NCBI RefSeq assembly: GCF_018070565.1
Contig: NZ_JAGPXL010000010.1
Location: 62,001-126,000 of the forward strand
DNA length: 64,000 nucleotides
Origin: Streptomyces sp. B93
GTDB lineage: Bacteria > Actinomycetota > Actinomycetes > Streptomycetales > Streptomycetaceae
Reading direction: 5' to 3'
Shown: piece after piece, positions 7,609 to 17,538 of the stretch
How the letters are laid out: the number at the start of each line of letters is the position of its first letter
Position numbering within the stretch: position 1 is the first letter of the stretch
Notes under the pieces: model-generated
Seen by the model: the letters and a program-made list of their open reading frames with translations, nothing else
Databases searched by the model: none
What the model was told of the DNA's origin: nothing
Made by a program: the position numbers and the translations under genes

Positions 7609-10605
7609 GTGACGGAAACGGACACACCCGGCATGCTCCTGGAGGAGTTGTGCCACGACCTGCGCCTGTTGTGGAGCCAGGCGGGCGGACCGAGTCTGCG
7701 TGTTCTCGGCACGCAGGTGGGACTGGGCAAGAGCCAGGTCGGCGCCATCCTCAGCGGCGACGTCCGGCGGCTGCCGGACTGGGATGTGGTGCGAGGGCTG
7801 CTCAACGGCTTCCAGCGGTACGCACACGCCCACGGACGGACCGCGGAGATGTCCCTGCACACGGGCGTGGACCAGCACTGGCGGCCCCGCTACGCCGTCG
7901 TGGAACACGCCTTCAGACAGCGCGGGCGGCAACCCGCAGTGGCGGCAGTGAACGGCACCGGTGCGCCGGCCGGATCCGCGGCCCGTGCGTCCGGTGCCCC
8001 GGCCCGTACGCGCCGACTGCCCCGTCCGGCATCCGTCCCGCCCATTCCCGCCGAACTGCCGCACGCCGTCTCCGGTTTCAGCGGCAGGACCGCCGAACTC
8101 GCCGCGCTGGACGCCCTGCTGCCGCCGGACGGCCGAGCGCACTCCGCGCCGGCCGTGGTGATCTCCGCGATCGGCGGCGGCGCCGGAGTCGGCAAGACCG
8201 CCCTGGCCGTGCACTGGGCGCACCGGGTGCGCGAACGCTTCCCCGACGGCCAGCTGTACGTGAACCTGCGCGGCTTCGACCCCGATCAGGCACCGATGCT
8301 CCCGCAGACCGCGCTCGGCCACATGCTGCGCAGCCTCGGCGTCGCGCCCGCCGACATCCCCGCGGACCTGGACGAACTGACCCGCGCCTACCGTTCCCGC
8401 ACCGCCGGCCAACGGCTGCTGCTGGTGCTGGACAACGCGGCCTCCGCCGACCAGGTGCGTCCGCTGCTGCCCGGCGGCCCCTTCTGTCACGCCCTCGTCA
8501 CCAGCCGGAACCGCCTGGGCGGCCTCATCGCCCGCGACGGGGCCGTCCCGTTGGCCCTGGACGTCCTCGACCCCGGTGAAGCCGGTGCGCTGCTGGAGGC
8601 GCTCCTCGGCCGGGAACGGATCGCCGCCGAACCCGACGCGGCCTCGGAACTGGTCGAGCTGTGCGGCTTCCTGCCGTTGGCCCTGCGGGTGGCCGCGGCC
8701 CACCTCCTGCTCGGTCCCGGCCGCCGCGTCGCCGACCTCGTCGCAGAACTGGCGGCGGGCGACCGCCTGGCCGCCCTGGAACTCGACGACGACCTCTCCT
8801 GCGCCCCGCGCTCCGCGTTCGCCCTGTCCTACCGGGCGTTGGACGACGGCGCGCGGCGGCTGTTCCGCAGGCTGAGCCTGGTACCCGGCCCCGACTTCAC
8901 CGCCCCCGCCGCGGCCGCGCTGCTGGCGGTGGGGCACCCGCGGGCCCGGCGGCTGCTGGAGACCCTGGCCGCCGCTCACCTGGTCGAGGACCACGGCACC
9001 GGCCGCTACCGCTTCCACGACCTGCTGCGCGAGTACGCCCGGGAGCGGGCCGGGCGGGAAGAGACACCAGCGCAGCGCATGGAAGCGTTCCGACGCCTGG
9101 CCGGGTGGTACCTGCGCACGGCCCGGGCCGCCGCCGGGCCGTGGCTGTTCCCGGATGTGCCGCCGGAACTCCTCGACCCGGCCGAAGCACCGTCCGAGCC
9201 GACTCCGGACGAACAGACCACACCGAACACCGTCACCACCGGCGGGCCAACGCCGCCCGACCCGGTGCCAGAAGGGCCGCGGGCCCTGGAGCGGCTGGAA
9301 GGCGAGCGCGCGAACCTGCTCGCCGCCGTCGACCACGCCGCGCTCCACGGCTGCCGCGCGGTCTCCTGGCACCTCACCGACGCCCTGTACCGGTACTTCT
9401 GGTTCTGCCTGCCCCGGCCCGTGTGGCGGGCCACCGCGCACACCGCCCTGGACGCCGCTGCCGCGGAAGGCGACCTGCGCGGCCAGGCCGCCATGCACCT
9501 GGCACTCGGCATGGCGTCCTGGGACATGGCCCGCCACCAGGACGCCCAGGACCACTACGCGCGCACGCTGGAGTTGAGCCGACGCGCCGACTGGCCGATC
9601 GGCCAGGGCTGGGCGCACGGCGGCCTGGGCCTGGCGAGCTGGAGCACCGGGCACCTGGACGAGGCGCTGAACCACTACACCGTCATGCTGGGTATCAGCC
9701 GCGCGCACCGCGACACTCCCGCCGAATCGACCGTCCTGGCCGCCATCGGCAAGGTCTACCGGGACATGGGCAGGTTGGCCGAGGCGGCCGATTTGCTGGA
9801 GCGGGCGCTGCGCATGAACCCGCGGTTCGAGTGGCGCCGTGAGCCGCCCACACTGCCGCGCCAGGCCCTCGGCCTGGTCCGATGGGAGATGGGCATGCTG
9901 CGGGAGGGCATGGAAGACCTCGAACAGGCGCTGACCGCCGAGGCACCGGCAGGATCCCGAGTCGGCCATGCGATGACCCTGGCGACCATCGCCATGATCC
10001 ACCGCGACCTCGGCCACCACCACACCGCGCTGGACCTCGGGGAACGCGCCCACGCGCTCGTCGAGGACACAGGACGGCTCTCGGTCCGGGCCACCATCGT
10101 GACCGGGCTCGCCGGGGCCCACCACGGACTGGGGCAGGACCAGCGGGCGGCCCGCCTCCAGCGCCACGCGCTGCTGCTGGCCCGGCGGTCGGGCTACGCC
10201 CGTGTCCAGGCCGACGCCCTCCTCGGGCTCTCCGCGGTCCTGCGCGCACAGCGCCATCGCGCCGAAGCCCGCTCACACGCCGCCCAGGCGCTCGAGCTGG
10301 CCCGGCGCAGCGGGTTCCGGGTGGTGGAGGGACAGGCCCTGACCGAGCTGGCGGAGATCGCCGCAGCCGGGGGCGAGTACCACGCGGCGCTCGCGCACGC
10401 CCGCGACGCGCTGACGGTGCACGGCCGCACCGGCCACCGCCTGGGCGAAGCCCGCGCCCTGGCCGTGCGCAGCCGGGCCCTGGACGCTCTGGACGACCCC
10501 GCCGCCCCGCACGCCCGGGACCGGGCCCTGGCGCTGCTCGCCGACGTCGGCGCCCCTGTGCCCGACGCCCTGCGCGCCCCCTCGGCCGATCACGTCGACC
10601 GTTAG
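7609..10605 (+). CDS. HTH / NB-ARC / TPR regulatory ATPase (STAND family)
   Basis: A 998-aa cytoplasmic protein. An N-terminal helix-turn-helix-like region (about 10-85) is of the type found in Streptomyces TPR regulators. A Pro/Ala linker is followed by an NB-ARC ATPase with Walker A GGGAGVGKTAL near residue 187 and Walker B LLLVLDNA near residue 270. A winged-helix region (YRFHDLLREYARERA) and a long C-terminal array of TPR repeats follow. It resembles the AfsR core without the SARP DNA-binding domain. GTG at 7609, five bases after GGGGGAGGG, fits better than the ATG at 7426, which would read through the dyad. Divergence from the secreted protein suggests, but does not prove, that it controls that gene. 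Confidence 0.85.
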   Translation: MTETDTPGMLLEELCHDLRLLWSQAGGPSLRVLGTQVGLGKSQVGAILSGDVRRLPDWDVVRGLLNGFQRYAHAHGRTAEMSLHTGVDQHWRPRYAVVEHAFRQRGRQPAVAAVNGTGAPAGSAARASGAPARTRRLPRPASVPPIPAELPHAVSGFSGRTAELAALDALLPPDGRAHSAPAVVISAIGGGAGVGKTALAVHWAHRVRERFPDGQLYVNLRGFDPDQAPMLPQTALGHMLRSLGVAPADIPADLDELTRAYRSRTAGQRLLLVLDNAASADQVRPLLPGGPFCHALVTSRNRLGGLIARDGAVPLALDVLDPGEAGALLEALLGRERIAAEPDAASELVELCGFLPLALRVAAAHLLLGPGRRVADLVAELAAGDRLAALELDDDLSCAPRSAFALSYRALDDGARRLFRRLSLVPGPDFTAPAAAALLAVGHPRARRLLETLAAAHLVEDHGTGRYRFHDLLREYARERAGREETPAQRMEAFRRLAGWYLRTARAAAGPWLFPDVPPELLDPAEAPSEPTPDEQTTPNTVTTGGPTPPDPVPEGPRALERLEGERANLLAAVDHAALHGCRAVSWHLTDALYRYFWFCLPRPVWRATAHTALDAAAAEGDLRGQAAMHLALGMASWDMARHQDAQDHYARTLELSRRADWPIGQGWAHGGLGLASWSTGHLDEALNHYTVMLGISRAHRDTPAESTVLAAIGKVYRDMGRLAEAADLLERALRMNPRFEWRREPPTLPRQALGLVRWEMGMLREGMEDLEQALTAEAPAGSRVGHAMTLATIAMIHRDLGHHHTALDLGERAHALVEDTGRLSVRATIVTGLAGAHHGLGQDQRAARLQRHALLLARRSGYARVQADALLGLSAVLRAQRHRAEARSHAAQALELARRSGFRVVEGQALTELAEIAAAGGEYHAALAHARDALTVHGRTGHRLGEARALAVRSRALDALDDPAAPHARDRALALLADVGAPVPDALRAPSADHVDR

Positions 10606-10830
10606 GCCGACCGCCGTGCGCCCGGGCCTGGCGCCGCCGGTCGGATACCCCCCACGGCTTCAGCGGGCGCCCGCGGACCGGACCGGCCCTGCCGCATGAC
10701 GGAACGTGGTGCGCCCCCGGTGGGCCGAAGGGGGCGCCGTCCCCCGCGTGCCCGTGTCCGGTCGCGGCCGGGGGCGGGGGCCGGGAGGCTGGGAACGCAG
10801 CCGTCACCGACAGCCGGGAGCTGAGCCGCC

Positions 10831-11160
10831 GTGAGCAAGTCGTCGTGCGTGGGGGCCCCGTCCCTGGCCCTATCCCCGTCCCTGGCCCTGGCTCTGGCCC
10901 TGTCCCTGGCCCTGGCCCTGGCCGTCGGGCCGGCCCCCGCCGCCGTCACCGACGCGGTCGCCGCGCCCGTCGACGTCACCGCGTCCGAGTGCCTCCGGGG
11001 CGGCGGAATGATCATCGTGGCGGCGGACGGCGAGGGCGGCGCGTTCACCCGGCGCTGCCGGGGCGGCGTCCACGACGGCGAGACGATCCTCGCGGCGACC
11101 GCCCGGGAGGTCGCGGCGGGGGACGTCGCGTCCGTCGCCCGTCCCGGTGACCGCCGCTGA
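10831..11160 (+). CDS. Small exported hypothetical protein with repetitive signal peptide
   Basis: A 109-aa protein starting at GTG 10831. An N-terminal hydrophobic stretch of alternating Leu and Ala (residues 11-35), ending at AVGPAPAA, looks like a signal peptide. The mature part is about 70 residues, with two Cys (ECLRGGG and RRCRGG) that could form a disulfide. The signal region is encoded by a CTGGCC/CCTG microsatellite (about 10861-10925), so its length is prone to slippage. I do not recognise a family. The Shine-Dalgarno is weak (GGGAG about 10 bases upstream). Confidence 0.55.
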   Translation: MSKSSCVGAPSLALSPSLALALALSLALALAVGPAPAAVTDAVAAPVDVTASECLRGGGMIIVAADGEGGAFTRRCRGGVHDGETILAATAREVAAGDVASVARPGDRR

Positions 11161-11170
11161 GAAAGGCGCT

Positions 11171-11194
11171 GCTTGCCCCGGCAGGAATGGGTAC
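11171..11194 (+). promoter_or_regulatory. Sigma-B-like promoter before the catalase gene
   Basis: GCTT at 11171-11174, a 14-base spacer and GGGTAC at 11189-11194 fit the Streptomyces sigma-B consensus GNNT-N14-16-GGGTAY exactly. The catalase ATG is about 80 bases further on. Sigma-B dependence of a large catalase is established for S. coelicolor catB, which makes the match biologically sensible. It has not been shown to work here. Confidence 0.6.
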
Positions 11195-11273
11195 CCGCCG
11201 CGCGGTCAGCGTCAGTGACCCAGGGCCGTGACGACAGCGGCCGACCGGCCGGAATGCGAAGGAACCCAGACGT

Positions 11274-13541
<2,268 letters not shown>

Positions 13542-13704
13542 CGCGCCGCAGCCGTCCGCGAGGGAGCCGTCGCCGGTCTCCGGGTCGGCGGCGCTTCCGG
13601 CGGGCGCCCTCGGCGAGGTGGTAGAAGCGGCGTATGAGTCACTTCCCCGCGCCGCGCGGCGCCCAGTCCCCTGCCACCGGGCCCCACGACCCCGCCCCCG
13701 TCCG

Positions 13705-14385
13705 ATGACCGCCGGAATCGACACCCCCGACCGCCGCGGCCGTACCGGACTCGACCGGACCGGACGCGAGCTGACCGGCAACCCGCGCGTGAAGGTGCGG
13801 GACGTGAAGCTGCTCTCCAGCCACTGGTACGTGGAGCGCGCCACGACCTTCGACCTCCAGCGCGCCGACGGCACCTGGAGCACCCAGGAGCGCGAGACGC
13901 ACGACCGCGGCAACGGCGCCACGATGCTCCTGTACGACGCCGAACGCGAAACCGTGCTGCTCACCCGCCAGTTCCGCTTCCCCGTCTACGTCAACGGGCA
14001 CCCCGACGGCATGCTGATCGAGACGCCGGGCGGACTGCTCGACGACGAGGACGAGCACCCGGAGATCGCCGTACGGCGCGAGGTCGTCGAGGAGACCGGG
14101 CACACCATCGGCGAGGTACGGCACGTCTTCGACGTCTACATGAGCCCCGGGTCGGTCACCGAACGCGTCAGCTTCTACGCCGCCTCCTACGGTCCGGCCA
14201 CCCGCACCCACGAGGGCGGCGGCCTCGACGAGGAGGGCGAGGACATCGAGATCGTCGAACTGCCCTTCCGCAGGGCGCTGGCGATGATCCGGACGGGCGA
14301 GATCGCCGACGCCAAGACCATCATGCTGCTCCAGTGGGCGGCGCTGGAGGGGCCGTTCGCGATGACCGGGCGCGCACGTCCTTGA
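13705..14385 (+). CDS. Nudix hydrolase, NudK/ADP-sugar pyrophosphatase type
   Basis: A 226-aa cytoplasmic pyrophosphatase. The Nudix box runs from GGLLDDEDEHPE to AVRREVVEETGH near residues 110-135, containing the REVxEE core that binds Mg. The preceding LLTRQFRFPVYVNGHPDGMLIETPGG region is characteristic of the GDP-mannose/ADP-sugar pyrophosphatase branch. It probably cleaves a nucleoside diphosphate sugar or related compound. ATG at 13705 begins the conserved region but lacks a clear ribosome binding site. Upstream in-frame codons to 13618 are open, so the N terminus is uncertain by up to 29 residues. Confidence 0.85.
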   Translation: MTAGIDTPDRRGRTGLDRTGRELTGNPRVKVRDVKLLSSHWYVERATTFDLQRADGTWSTQERETHDRGNGATMLLYDAERETVLLTRQFRFPVYVNGHPDGMLIETPGGLLDDEDEHPEIAVRREVVEETGHTIGEVRHVFDVYMSPGSVTERVSFYAASYGPATRTHEGGGLDEEGEDIEIVELPFRRALAMIRTGEIADAKTIMLLQWAALEGPFAMTGRARP

Positions 14386-14410
14386 CTTCGCGTGCGCTCC
14401 AAGCTGAAGA

Positions 14411-14455
14411 CTCCCGTTCGTGAGCCCCCGAGAGGCGTGGGGCCGCGAACGGGAG
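14411..14455 (+). promoter_or_regulatory. Leader hairpin that can pair the ribosome binding site
   Basis: CTCCCGTTCG at 14411-14420 is the exact complement of CGAACGGGAG at 14446-14455, and an internal CCCC/GGGG pair extends the stem. The right arm contains the GGGAG of the Shine-Dalgarno for the aldo/keto reductase at 14463. The structure could limit translation, or could act as the terminator of the Nudix gene. Confidence 0.5.
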
Positions 14456-14462
14456 GACACCC

Positions 14463-15446
14463 ATGAAGTACCGCACCATCGGCACCGGCCCGGCCACCCG
14501 CCGCGAGGTGAGCGCGCTGGCGCTCGGCGCGATGTGGTTCGGCTCGGCGACCGACGAGGAGACCTCGTTCGCCGTCCTCGACCGCTATGTCGAGGCGGGC
14601 GGCACCTTCGTCGACACGTCCGACAACTACGCCTTCTGGGCGGACGGCGGCCAGGGCGGGCAGAGCGAGGAACTGCTGGGCCGCTGGCGGCGCAGCCGGG
14701 GTATCGGTGACGAGGTCGTCATCGCCACCAAGCTCGGCGCCCGCCCCCTCGCCCCCGGCACCGGCTACGTCGACAACCCGGAGGGCCTGTCGGCCAAGGT
14801 GATCCGGGAGGCGGCCGAGCGCAGCCGCGAACGGCTCGGCGTGGACCGTCTCGACCTGCTCTACGCGCACATCGAGGACCGTACGGTGCCGCTGCGGGAG
14901 ACCGTCGAGGGGTTCGCCGCACTGGTCGCCGAGGGCACGGTCGGCCTGCTCGGCGTCAGCAACCACGCCGTCTGGCGGGTGGAGCGGGCCCGCGCGCTCG
15001 CCGCCGGGGCCGGACTGCCGGGCTACGAGGTGCTCCAGTACGCGCACAGCCATCTGCGTCCGCGCCTCGACGTCCCCGACGGCCTCTTCCCGGACGGCAG
15101 CCTCGGCCACGCGGGCGCCGAGCTGCTCAGCTATCTGCGCGCCGAACCGGGCCTCACGCTGGTCGCGTACTCGCCCCTGCTGAAGGGCGCCTACACCCAC
15201 CCGGACCGGCTTCCCGCCGACTTCGACCACCCCGGCACCCCGGCCCGCCTCGCGGTGCTGCACGAGGTCGCCCGGGAGACCGGGGCCACCCCGAACCAGG
15301 TGGTGCTGGCCTGGCAGATGGGCGCCGACCTGCCGATCATCCCGCTGGTGGGGGCGTCCTCGGTGGGCCAGCTCGACGAGAGCCTGGCCGCCGTGGACCT
15401 GGAGCTGACGGCGGAGCAGCGGCGGCGGCTGGACGCCGCGCACTGA
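14463..15446 (+). CDS. Aldo/keto reductase
   Basis: A 327-aa NADPH-dependent oxidoreductase with a TIM-barrel fold. The catalytic tetrad is visible: Asp and Tyr in FVDTSDNYAFW (near 52-57), Lys in IATKLG (near 91) and His in LLYAHIEDR (near 138). The cofactor site appears late in the protein as IPLVGASSVGQLDES. The substrate is probably a sugar-derived or xenobiotic aldehyde or ketone but cannot be specified. A strong GGGAGG precedes ATG, inside the leader hairpin. It converges on the TetR gene, from which it is separated by 10 bases. Confidence 0.92.
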   Translation: MKYRTIGTGPATRREVSALALGAMWFGSATDEETSFAVLDRYVEAGGTFVDTSDNYAFWADGGQGGQSEELLGRWRRSRGIGDEVVIATKLGARPLAPGTGYVDNPEGLSAKVIREAAERSRERLGVDRLDLLYAHIEDRTVPLRETVEGFAALVAEGTVGLLGVSNHAVWRVERARALAAGAGLPGYEVLQYAHSHLRPRLDVPDGLFPDGSLGHAGAELLSYLRAEPGLTLVAYSPLLKGAYTHPDRLPADFDHPGTPARLAVLHEVARETGATPNQVVLAWQMGADLPIIPLVGASSVGQLDESLAAVDLELTAEQRRRLDAAH

Positions 15447-15456
15447 CGGCCGTGGG

Positions 15457-16170
15457 TCACGTCCCCACCAGCCGGTCGAGCAGCGCGTCCAGCCCTGCCG
15501 CCAGCTGACCGGGACCGCCCTGCTCGGCCAGGTCGGGGGCGGCCGCGCGCAGGATCGGCAGTTCCTGCGGCGGCATGCGGTGCAGGCCGAGGCGGAAGGC
15601 GGGGTCGGGCTCGTCGGGGTTGTCGACCATCGGGCGCAGCTCCGCGAAGACGTACCCGAGCAGCCAGGCGGTGAAGGCACGGAAGGCGACGGCGGCGCGG
15701 GCGTCGTCCAGGCCCGCCTCCCTCAGCAGGGCGAAGACCCGCTCGTGGTCCTTGAGGACGGCGAGCGGGCGGCGGGCCAGCGGGACGGCGAGCATCCGGG
15801 TGGCCAGCAGCGGCACCGCCTGCGGGTGGGCCAGGCAGACCTCGTAGGTCGCCCGTGCGATCTGGTGGAGGCCGCTGCGCCAGGCGGGTGACTCGTCGGC
15901 CGTGTCCTTGGCCTCGGCTGCCAGCCGCTCCTCCAGCTCCAGGTACAGCGCCTCGACCAGGCCGTCCAGCAGGACGTCCTTGCTCGCGGCGTAGCGGTAG
16001 AGCGCCATCGCCTCCACACCCAGCTCGGCGCCGAGCCGTCGCATGCTGAGCGCGGACAGCCCTTCCCGGTCCACCAGGTCCAGGGCGCTGGCGAGCACCC
16101 GCCCCCGGCTCAGCCGACCGTAACGGCCCCGGTCACTCGCGCGGCGTGCCGGTACGGCGTCCTCCGTCAT
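15457..16170 (-). CDS. TetR/AcrR family regulator
   Basis: A 237-aa repressor-type protein. The N-terminal helix-turn-helix (about 25-70) contains SALSMRRLGAELGVEAMALYRYAASKDVLLDGL, typical of the Tet(R)-class subgroup in which the recognition helix ends ALYRY. The C-terminal part (about 85-230) is an all-helical ligand domain with TetR_C character. GGAGGAGAG lies just before ATG 16170. It is divergent from the LAXTG peptide/GT2 operon, with a short gap containing a CGGACG/CGTCCG dyad, so control of itself and possibly of that operon is likely. Confidence 0.9.
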   Translation of the reverse strand: MTEDAVPARRASDRGRYGRLSRGRVLASALDLVDREGLSALSMRRLGAELGVEAMALYRYAASKDVLLDGLVEALYLELEERLAAEAKDTADESPAWRSGLHQIARATYEVCLAHPQAVPLLATRMLAVPLARRPLAVLKDHERVFALLREAGLDDARAAVAFRAFTAWLLGYVFAELRPMVDNPDEPDPAFRLGLHRMPPQELPILRAAAPDLAEQGGPGQLAAGLDALLDRLVGT

Positions 16171-16220
16171 GGCCTCTCCTCCGGTGGTCCTGACACCAAC
16201 GGTGCGCATATGTGGCGAGC

Positions 16221-16244
16221 TTGACAATATCGGACGCCCGTCCG
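16221..16244. promoter_or_regulatory. -35-like TTGACA and dyad between TetR and LAXTG operon
   Basis: TTGACA lies at 16221-16226 and is followed by a perfect dyad at 16231-16244, arms CGGACG and CGTCCG around CC. The dyad lies 60 bases upstream of the TetR start and 50 bases upstream of the 40-aa gene, a reasonable place for a TetR operator. No good -10 sits at the standard distance from the TTGACA. Confidence 0.45.
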
Positions 16245-16259
16245 AAGCTGTACGTATAT

Positions 16260-16273
16260 GTCGTAAACATACG
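16260..16273 (+). promoter_or_regulatory. Shared 14-bp element, copy 1
   Basis: GTCGTAAACATACG ends 22 bases before the ATG of the 40-aa LAXTG gene. The identical 14 bases, in the same orientation relative to transcription, end 24 bases (20400-20413, minus strand) before the galE start. The core CGTA-N4-TACG is an inverted repeat. It may be a common operator, or a promoter region used by both ends of the cassette. Confidence 0.6.
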
Positions 16274-16295
16274 CCTCAAGTCTACGGAGGCACCG

Positions 16296-16418
16296 ATGAC
16301 TCACAACGGATCACTCGCCCACACGGGGGTGTCCTGGCCGCTCTACGCCATCGTCGGGCTGGCGGTGGCCGGCGGGGGAGCTCTGATGCGGCTGGTCAGC
16401 AGGGCGCGAGGGCGGTAG
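16296..16418 (+). CDS. 40-aa membrane peptide with LAXTG sortase motif
   Basis: A complete small gene: ACGGAGG is followed 5 bases later by ATG 16296, and the TAG directly abuts the ATG of the GT2 gene. The peptide has a short polar N terminus, then LAHTG at residues 7-11, a hydrophobic segment of about 20 residues (VSWPLYAIVGLAVAGGGAL) and a basic tail ending RARGR. This is the order of a cell-wall sorting signal, with LAXTG being the motif read by class E sortases of Streptomyces. There is no signal peptide or passenger domain, so it may be a sortase substrate releasing a short peptide, or a membrane subunit of the GT2 enzyme. Confidence 0.75.
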   Translation: MTHNGSLAHTGVSWPLYAIVGLAVAGGGALMRLVSRARGR

Positions 16419-17471
16419 ATGACCACGATCAGTGCGATAGTCCCCGCGCACAACGAGGAGCAGGGACTCGGGGACACGCTGGAATCCCTGCTCTCCCAGA
16501 CCCACCCGTTCGACGAGGTCATCGTCGTCGACGACCACTCCACCGACCGGACCCGACAGGTCGCGCTGTCCTACGGAGTCACCGTCTTCACCGCCGAGAC
16601 CAACCAGGGCAGCAAGGCACGGGCCCAGAACTACGGGCTGCGGTACGTATGGACCGATCTGGTACTGCCGGTGGACGCGGACACCGTCCTCGCGCGGGAC
16701 TACGTCGAGCTGATCCTGGAGCCGTTCGAGAACCCGAGGGTGGCGGTCGCCGCCGGATGCGTCCTGACCCGGTTCGAGGACACCGCCCCCGAACGCGGCC
16801 GGTCGATCGAGTACCTCTTCGGCTTCCACTTCCAGCGCCCCATCCAGAACGCCGCCAACAGCCCCGTGGTCTGCTCGGGATGCTGCTCGGCGTTCCGCAC
16901 CCGGGAACTGCGCGAGTTCGGCGGCTTCCCCGAGCGGACCGTCGTCGAGGACATGGACTACACGTGGTCCAAACAGGAGGAGGGCCGCAGAGCCGTGTAC
17001 GTGGGCGACGCCGTCGCCCAGGCCGCCGACCCCTCGACGCTGACCTACCTGCGCAAGCAGGTGTGGCGCTGGATGGCGGGCTTCTTCCAGAACGTCAGGA
17101 TCCACACGTTCCACCTCGCCCGGCACAAGCCGCTGCTCCTGCTGTGGATCCTCATCGCCGTGTGGGACATCGTCACGGCTCCGCTGTGGTACGCGATGCC
17201 GTTCCTGTTGGTCTTCGTCTGGGGCCAGGGGGTGATGATGACCATGCTGTGGTGGATGGGCTTCGAGCTGCTGCTCCTCACCCCACCGCTGTTCTACGGC
17301 GCACACCGGCGAAAAATCCCCTACCGCGTGGTCGTGCGGAACTTCCCCTACGTGTACCTCAACAAGGTGGTGAACACGTACTACGCCTGGAAGGCCCTGC
17401 TCGTGGAGCTGGTCCTGGTTCCGCTCCGGCTCTCCCAGGGGCTCGTCACCTATGAGAAGGGCCGCGCCTGA
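16419..17471 (+). CDS. Processive-type family 2 glycosyltransferase
   Basis: A 350-aa membrane-bound GT-A glycosyltransferase that should polymerise or transfer sugars from a nucleotide donor. Its motifs are IVPAHNEE at the N terminus, VVDDHS (38-40), LPVDADT (DAD at 86-88), VVEDMDYTW (ED at 177-178) and KQVWRW (QxxRW at 214-218). The D,D,D,QxxRW set marks cellulose, hyaluronan and chitin synthase-like processive enzymes. C-terminal membrane helices occupy about 235-300. ATG follows the stop of the LAXTG peptide gene without any gap, so translation is probably coupled. GH15 and galE neighbours suggest a secreted or wall polysaccharide. Confidence 0.88.
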   Translation: MTTISAIVPAHNEEQGLGDTLESLLSQTHPFDEVIVVDDHSTDRTRQVALSYGVTVFTAETNQGSKARAQNYGLRYVWTDLVLPVDADTVLARDYVELILEPFENPRVAVAAGCVLTRFEDTAPERGRSIEYLFGFHFQRPIQNAANSPVVCSGCCSAFRTRELREFGGFPERTVVEDMDYTWSKQEEGRRAVYVGDAVAQAADPSTLTYLRKQVWRWMAGFFQNVRIHTFHLARHKPLLLLWILIAVWDIVTAPLWYAMPFLLVFVWGQGVMMTMLWWMGFELLLLTPPLFYGAHRRKIPYRVVVRNFPYVYLNKVVNTYYAWKALLVELVLVPLRLSQGLVTYEKGRA

Positions 17472-17538
17472 GCGGGCCCACCGTGGTCACGCCGGTGGTC
17501 GGCTGCCGCCGGCGTGCCGCCGTTTCCGGGGGATGGCC

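Noticed and set aside
7288..10257. A 989-aa open frame opposite the NB-ARC/TPR gene, and similar long minus-strand frames at 11457-13964 and 26154-28799
   Set aside because: They are Gly/Arg/Val-rich mirror frames produced by high GC3 in the real genes. They have no domain, no ribosome binding site and no coding bias of their own.
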